Assembly (NCBI RefSeq): GCF_052072235.1
Contig: NZ_CM125436.1
Location: 4,210,001 to 4,274,000, forward strand
Origin: Brevibacillus_D fluminis_A
Lineage (GTDB): Bacteria; Bacillota; Bacilli; Brevibacillales; Brevibacillaceae
DNA length: 64,000 bases
Direction: 5' to 3'
The first letter of the stretch is position 1; each line of letters opens with the position of its first letter. The translations under genes and the position numbers were made by a program. Of the stretch, positions 60,532 through 64,000 are shown piece after piece. Below the pieces are notes generated by a model that saw only the letters and a program-made list of their open reading frames with translations, was not told the DNA's origin and made no database searches.

Positions 60532-60984
60532 TTAATGCGGCGGGAAAAACGGCTTGCCGCGTTTGACCGGCAATGCTTTGACCATCAAAACCTCGTTCCC
60601 TTGCCGATTGTACGTAATTTTGTCAGCTGCTTGATTCATTAGTAGCAGACCTCGGCCTGACTCTTCATACAGGCACCGTTCGAATAGGTTTCCTTCTTCC
60701 ACGTTGATTTGCTTGAGTTTTTCGTTTGCATGAAAACCGGGACCATCGTCTTTCACACGAATGATGAGGCGCTTTCCGTTTTGGACGCGGAGTCTGACAC
60801 GCACACCTCTGTTTGCATCTTTTTTGCCCCCATGCTCCCACGCATTGTTAATAGCTTCCATCAGTGCGACTTCCATCAACGCAGAGTTCCCTTTCAAATT
60901 CTCGCGCACATACTGGATGACATGCGGCCGGATCTTTTGAAAGACATCGAGGGTTGTAAAGGTAAACTCCAGCTCTTTCATCAT
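60532..60984 (-). CDS. HATPase serine kinase / anti-sigma factor (RsbW-like)
   Basis: A 150-residue GHKL ATPase. The N box is ALMEAINNAWEHGG (Glu and Asn present), G1 is VKDDGPGFHAN and G2 GRGLLLMNQAADKI. Such proteins phosphorylate the STAS partner and sequester a sigma factor or other target. The target is not encoded nearby. Start within AAGGATGGAAACATGATG; two adjacent ATGs are possible. Lies 15 bp after the phosphatase gene. Confidence 0.9.
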   Translation of the reverse strand: MMKELEFTFTTLDVFQKIRPHVIQYVRENLKGNSALMEVALMEAINNAWEHGGKKDANRGVRVRLRVQNGKRLIIRVKDDGPGFHANEKLKQINVEEGNLFERCLYEESGRGLLLMNQAADKITYNRQGNEVLMVKALPVKRGKPFFPPH

Positions 60985-60999
60985 GTTTCCATCCTTTTT

Positions 61000-62439
61000 T
61001 CATGACCTTGCTTCGGGTAAATCGTGAATCGTGAACAAAATTGCAGACGCGTCGTCTTTGTGCTTTTGCGTGAAAATCCATTTTTTCAAATTGTCGGTCA
61101 TTTCGTCAAAGCAGGGAAGCTCTTGTTTGTAGTGTGCAGGCATTTTGTCATAGACGCCATCCGTCATCAAATAGAAGCTATCGCCTGGGGAAATGGGCAG
61201 CACGTGCTGTTCATACACCGCCGATTCGCTCAGGGCGAGAAACATTCCGGGAGCTTTGATTACCCCGCTCACCTCTTTCGTCGCGGCGAGAAAATAATTG
61301 ATCCCGCATGACACATAGGTGAACGTGCGTGCACGCAGATCCACCTCGAAGCAAATCGCGGCCGCGAACGTATCCTCCGTGAAATAACGCATGGACTCCC
61401 GGTTGATCCAGCTCACTTTTTCCTGCAACGACAGCCCGAGCGACGCCGCTTGCAAAAACAGGACCCGCAGGACAGACGCCTGCAAGGCGGTCGACAAGCC
61501 GTGCCCCATCACATCGATCAAATAGCCGAACAGTTTTTTGCGGTCCATCAGCCATTTGTAATCGTACAAGTCCCCGCTGACATAGTGGGAAGGCTTGAAA
61601 AAGGAACGAATCGTCACCCATTGATCCTGGTAATCGGGCGGAAGGAACTTGCGCTGGATTTTGCCGGTGAGCATCACATCTTTGCGCACCTGCTCCCGCT
61701 CGGATATATCCCGGAAAATTGCGACGTAATGGGTCGTATGGCCCATCTTGTCCTTGATCGCATTGATCGTGAGCGATTCGGGGTACACCTGCCCGTTTTT
61801 GCGCCGATTGTAAATCTCGCCATGAAAGTAGCCGTCCTCCAGGAGCGAGTTCCACATATGCTGATAAAATTTCGCTCCTTGTCTGCCCGATTTCAGCACG
61901 CGCGGGTTTTTGCCGATGACCTCAGCGGCACTGTAGCCTGTTACCGCTGTGAAGGCCGGGTTCACAAACAAGATTGTCCCTTCCACATCCGTCACAAAGA
62001 TGCCGTCGCTGACGCTTTCAAACACTTTGCCGGCCAGCGTGATCTCTTCCTCCATCAACGTCCGCACCGTGTTGTCGCGGCCTTGAATCACCAGGTAATT
62101 CGGCTCACCCGCCTGTTTGATCAGCGGAATCATCTTTAGCACAAACAAGCGCGTCGTCCGTCCATCGACATAGCGAAACGGCAGCTCGCATTCTACGATC
62201 GCTTTGCGCTGCCATGCGCTGGCGCAAGCTTCCTCAAAACAGGTCCACAGCTCCTGCTCCCAACCAGCTTCCTGAAGCAGCTCCCGCGTGCATCTGCCTT
62301 GATATGCGACTCCTTCCAATTGCAAATGGCGCAGTGCGATCCCGTTGGCAGCGATCCAGCCCCCATGTTCATCCTGCAACAGCATGAACTCCGGCAACGC
62401 ATGAAGATATGTAAGTAAATCGCCTAGATTGCTGGACAC
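61000..62439 (-). CDS. PAS-PAS-PP2C (SpoIIE-type) serine phosphatase
   Basis: A 479-residue protein. Two PAS-like sensors come first (about 5-120 and 130-250; VFESVSDGIFVTDVEGTILF and VTGYSAAEVIGKNPRVLKSG mark the second, which ends with a PAC motif YVAIFRDISERE). The PP2C domain follows (about 270-475) with SGDLYDYKWL, LIDVMGHGLSTAL and FYLMTDGVYDKM holding the metal-binding aspartates. It would dephosphorylate the STAS protein in response to a small ligand or redox state. No membrane segments, so the signal is cytosolic. GTG start, six to seven bases after GGAG. Confidence 0.92.
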   Translation of the reverse strand: MSSNLGDLLTYLHALPEFMLLQDEHGGWIAANGIALRHLQLEGVAYQGRCTRELLQEAGWEQELWTCFEEACASAWQRKAIVECELPFRYVDGRTTRLFVLKMIPLIKQAGEPNYLVIQGRDNTVRTLMEEEITLAGKVFESVSDGIFVTDVEGTILFVNPAFTAVTGYSAAEVIGKNPRVLKSGRQGAKFYQHMWNSLLEDGYFHGEIYNRRKNGQVYPESLTINAIKDKMGHTTHYVAIFRDISEREQVRKDVMLTGKIQRKFLPPDYQDQWVTIRSFFKPSHYVSGDLYDYKWLMDRKKLFGYLIDVMGHGLSTALQASVLRVLFLQAASLGLSLQEKVSWINRESMRYFTEDTFAAAICFEVDLRARTFTYVSCGINYFLAATKEVSGVIKAPGMFLALSESAVYEQHVLPISPGDSFYLMTDGVYDKMPAHYKQELPCFDEMTDNLKKWIFTQKHKDDASAILFTIHDLPEARS

Positions 62440-62765
62440 CAGCTACTCCATCTCCTCTCTTCCGACTGCCTGCAGCTTTACGCCATGCCCGTCTTCTTCT
62501 CGCAAATCTATCGTCTTTCGTCCAATGGATAGCTTCATCATAGAGGTGGTCCCTTTTGACTACAATCAGGATATTCCCTGATATCTGCAACAAAAAACCA
62601 CTAAATTCGTCATTATTCTTTTTTACGTTAATCGGATATTTTGACAATTTTCAATATAGAATTCACAAAAAATGAGTAAATTCGACTGTTTCACCGCGCT
62701 GTTCGCAAGACTTTCGACAGAACCTTCACGGCATATAACGACTGAAAATAGAGGCGTCCGAAACG
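62440..62765. other. Interval upstream of the partner-switching operon
   Basis: About 325 bp without a supported gene. It is AT-rich at 62,560-62,690 and should contain the promoter of the phosphatase gene. A -10-like TATATTG is seen on the minus strand near 62,656, but no confident promoter is assigned. Confidence 0.5.
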
Positions 62766-62806
62766 CAAAAAGACCGATCGCTCACGATGGAACGATCGGT
62801 CTTTTT
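62766..62806. terminator. Terminator of the chemotaxis receptor gene
   Basis: Arms AAAAAGACCGATCG (62,767-62,780) and 62,793-62,806 around a 12-nt loop, A and T tracts on both sides. It directly follows the receptor stop. Confidence 0.9.
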
Positions 62807-62808
62807 CG

Positions 62809-64000
62809 TTACACGTTAAATCGGGCAATCATCTGCTGCAGCTGCTCGGACATTTTCGCGAGCAAGGCCGCCGATGCCGTGATCTCTTCCACCGAGGCGA
62901 GCTGCACCTCGGAAGCATTCGATGCCGCCTGTGCCCCCGCAGCACTATGTTCGACGACTGCGATCATCTCGGAGAAGGACGCAGACAGCTGGTCCGTCCC
63001 GCTCGTCACATCGCGGGACGTGTCGCGCACCTGCATGATGCGGCCGGTCACCTCGTCCACCGCCGTCTGGATTTGCCCGAACGATTCGCCCACCTGATGG
63101 ACGAACCGGATGCCTTCCTGCACCTCATCCGCGCTCTGCTTCATGGATTGCACCGCACGCTTGATCTCGTTTTGGATGTCGACGATCAATTCGGTGATCT
63201 GCCGGGACGATTCCGCTGACTGTTCCGCCAGCTTGCGCACCTCGCCTGCCACGACGGCAAACCCGCGTCCGTGTTCACCCGCCCGCGCCGCTTCGATGGC
63301 TGCGTTCAGCGCAAGCAAATTGGTTTGCGCCGCAATCCCTGTGATCGCCTCCACAATTTTTTCGATCTCTTCGGAGTCTTTGCCCAGCTCATTGATGTGA
63401 TCGGCCAAGTCATGCACCGTCTTGTTGATCGAATCCATCTGCGCGATCGCTTTGCCGATCCGTTCGCTGCCCGCCTGCGCGATTGCGGAAGTTCGTTCGG
63501 CATAGCCCGAAACCTCGGTAGCCCCCGCAGCGATCTCGCTGAGCCCGCCAGCCATTTGCGTGAGCGCCGCAGCGTTTCCTTTTATATGAATGACCTGCTT
63601 TTCCGCATCGTGAGCCGCCTCCTGGATGCCGAACGCGATCTGCTCGCTCGCCTTGCCGTTTTGCTCGATGCTTGCCGTCAGCTCTTCGGCCGACGCCATC
63701 ACCATCTCCGCGTTTTGCCCGACCTGGCGAATCAGCTCGCGCAAGCTCGAGGTCATCCGGTTGAAAGAAGCAGCCAAATCGGCCAGCTCGTCTTTCGTCC
63801 CGACCTCGATCGTCTTGGTTAAATCCCCTTCCCCATCGGCAATCTCGCCCATCTGGCGGCTGATCCGCCTGATCGGCCTGACGATCCCTTTGATCAAGAG
63901 GAGCGCAAACACAACCGCAATCACCAGCGCACTGGCTGCCCCGGCGATGATGGTCAGCTTGGCCTGATCTGCCGCTTCCGTCGTTTGCGCTGACGCTGCG
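62809..64000 (-). CDS. Methyl-accepting chemotaxis protein, N terminus beyond the right edge
   Basis: About 397 residues visible. A membrane helix (LTIIAGAASALVIAVVFALLLI) leads into a HAMP domain (IVRPIRRISRQMGEIADGEG) and then the long methylation and signalling helices. The hairpin tip is NLLALNAAIEAARAGEHGRGFAVVAGEVRKLAEQSAESS (key words NLLALNAAIEAARAGE and FAVVA-EVRKLAE-S), the CheA/CheW contact. Heptad content fits the Bacillus type. The sensor domain and first helix lie outside the window, so the ligand cannot be inferred. Reading frame is open to base 64,000. Confidence 0.95.
   Translation of the reverse strand, partial: AASAQTTEAADQAKLTIIAGAASALVIAVVFALLLIKGIVRPIRRISRQMGEIADGEGDLTKTIEVGTKDELADLAASFNRMTSSLRELIRQVGQNAEMVMASAEELTASIEQNGKASEQIAFGIQEAAHDAEKQVIHIKGNAAALTQMAGGLSEIAAGATEVSGYAERTSAIAQAGSERIGKAIAQMDSINKTVHDLADHINELGKDSEEIEKIVEAITGIAAQTNLLALNAAIEAARAGEHGRGFAVVAGEVRKLAEQSAESSRQITELIVDIQNEIKRAVQSMKQSADEVQEGIRFVHQVGESFGQIQTAVDEVTGRIMQVRDTSRDVTSGTDQLSASFSEMIAVVEHSAAGAQAASNASEVQLASVEEITASAALLAKMSEQLQQMIARFNV

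Overview
The window looks like chromosomal DNA of a G+C-rich, low-GC-branch Gram-positive spore former, most likely a Brevibacillus or close Paenibacillaceae relative. The support is the gene content: a YheC/YheD spore-coat ATP-grasp protein, CtsR boxes in front of clpE, a 7-1-7 Fur box, DynA-type dynamins, xpt-pbuX under a guanine riboswitch, UPF0435, and strong AGGAGG ribosome binding sites with frequent GTG/TTG starts. The genus is an inference from style, not a database match.

Layout. 1-10.7 kb (minus strand): a NagC-like ROK regulator followed by an Fbp/Pot-type ABC importer (binding protein, ATPase, fused double permease), a large PIG-L deacetylase, an argininosuccinate-lyase paralogue, a BadF-type N-acetylglucosamine kinase and a second PIG-L deacetylase cut by the left edge. 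This reads as one uptake and catabolism operon for an amino-sugar conjugate. 10.9-23.1 kb: housekeeping genes (DinB, WYL regulator, coiled-coil protein, U32 hydroxylase, UPF0435, MFS, ECF S component, citramalate synthase, hydrolase, YheC/D, M20 amidohydrolase). 23.1-31.8 kb: cold-shock protein, a lipoprotein, a pair of adjacent dynamin genes equivalent to the two halves of DynA, Dps, ClpE with CtsR operators, a PfpI protein and three tRNAs (Arg, Pro, Leu). 32-40.8 kb: a giant GNAT fusion, a Fur-controlled FTR1 iron permease with a wall-spanning partner, a GT-C glycosyltransferase and a GntR/DUF5808 pair. 41-44 kb: a membrane-fused CrtI-like oxidoreductase divergent from a TetR gene, with paired operators and a family of short repeats. 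44.1-50.3 kb: a nitrilase-family hydrolase plus potACBD under a sigma-54 promoter, with the cognate PAS-AAA-Fis activator upstream. 50.4-53.8 kb: a hairpin repeat, an AT-rich segment (alpha/beta hydrolase, HD phosphohydrolase, gene tail) and a broken IS30 transposase. 53.8-58.4 kb: LysR/EamA pair and the xpt-pbuX purine salvage operon. 58.4-64 kb: RsgA, a Gly/Ser-rich membrane peptide, a PP2C-HATPase-STAS partner-switching module and the 3' part of a chemotaxis receptor.

The most striking item is the roughly 600-nt leader of xpt-pbuX (57.7-58.3 kb). On the minus strand it carries a guanine riboswitch (C at the specificity position), immediately followed by a ykkC-class aptamer whose 3' conserved segment is built into a very long terminator. 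This is the arrangement of the tandem guanine-PRPP logic-gate riboswitches. Two copies of a short TIR-bounded repeat then separate the terminator from xpt. Second is the 10-kb deacetylase/lyase/kinase/ABC operon, whose enzyme set could dismantle GlcNAc-malate-type molecules related to bacillithiol (a hypothesis).
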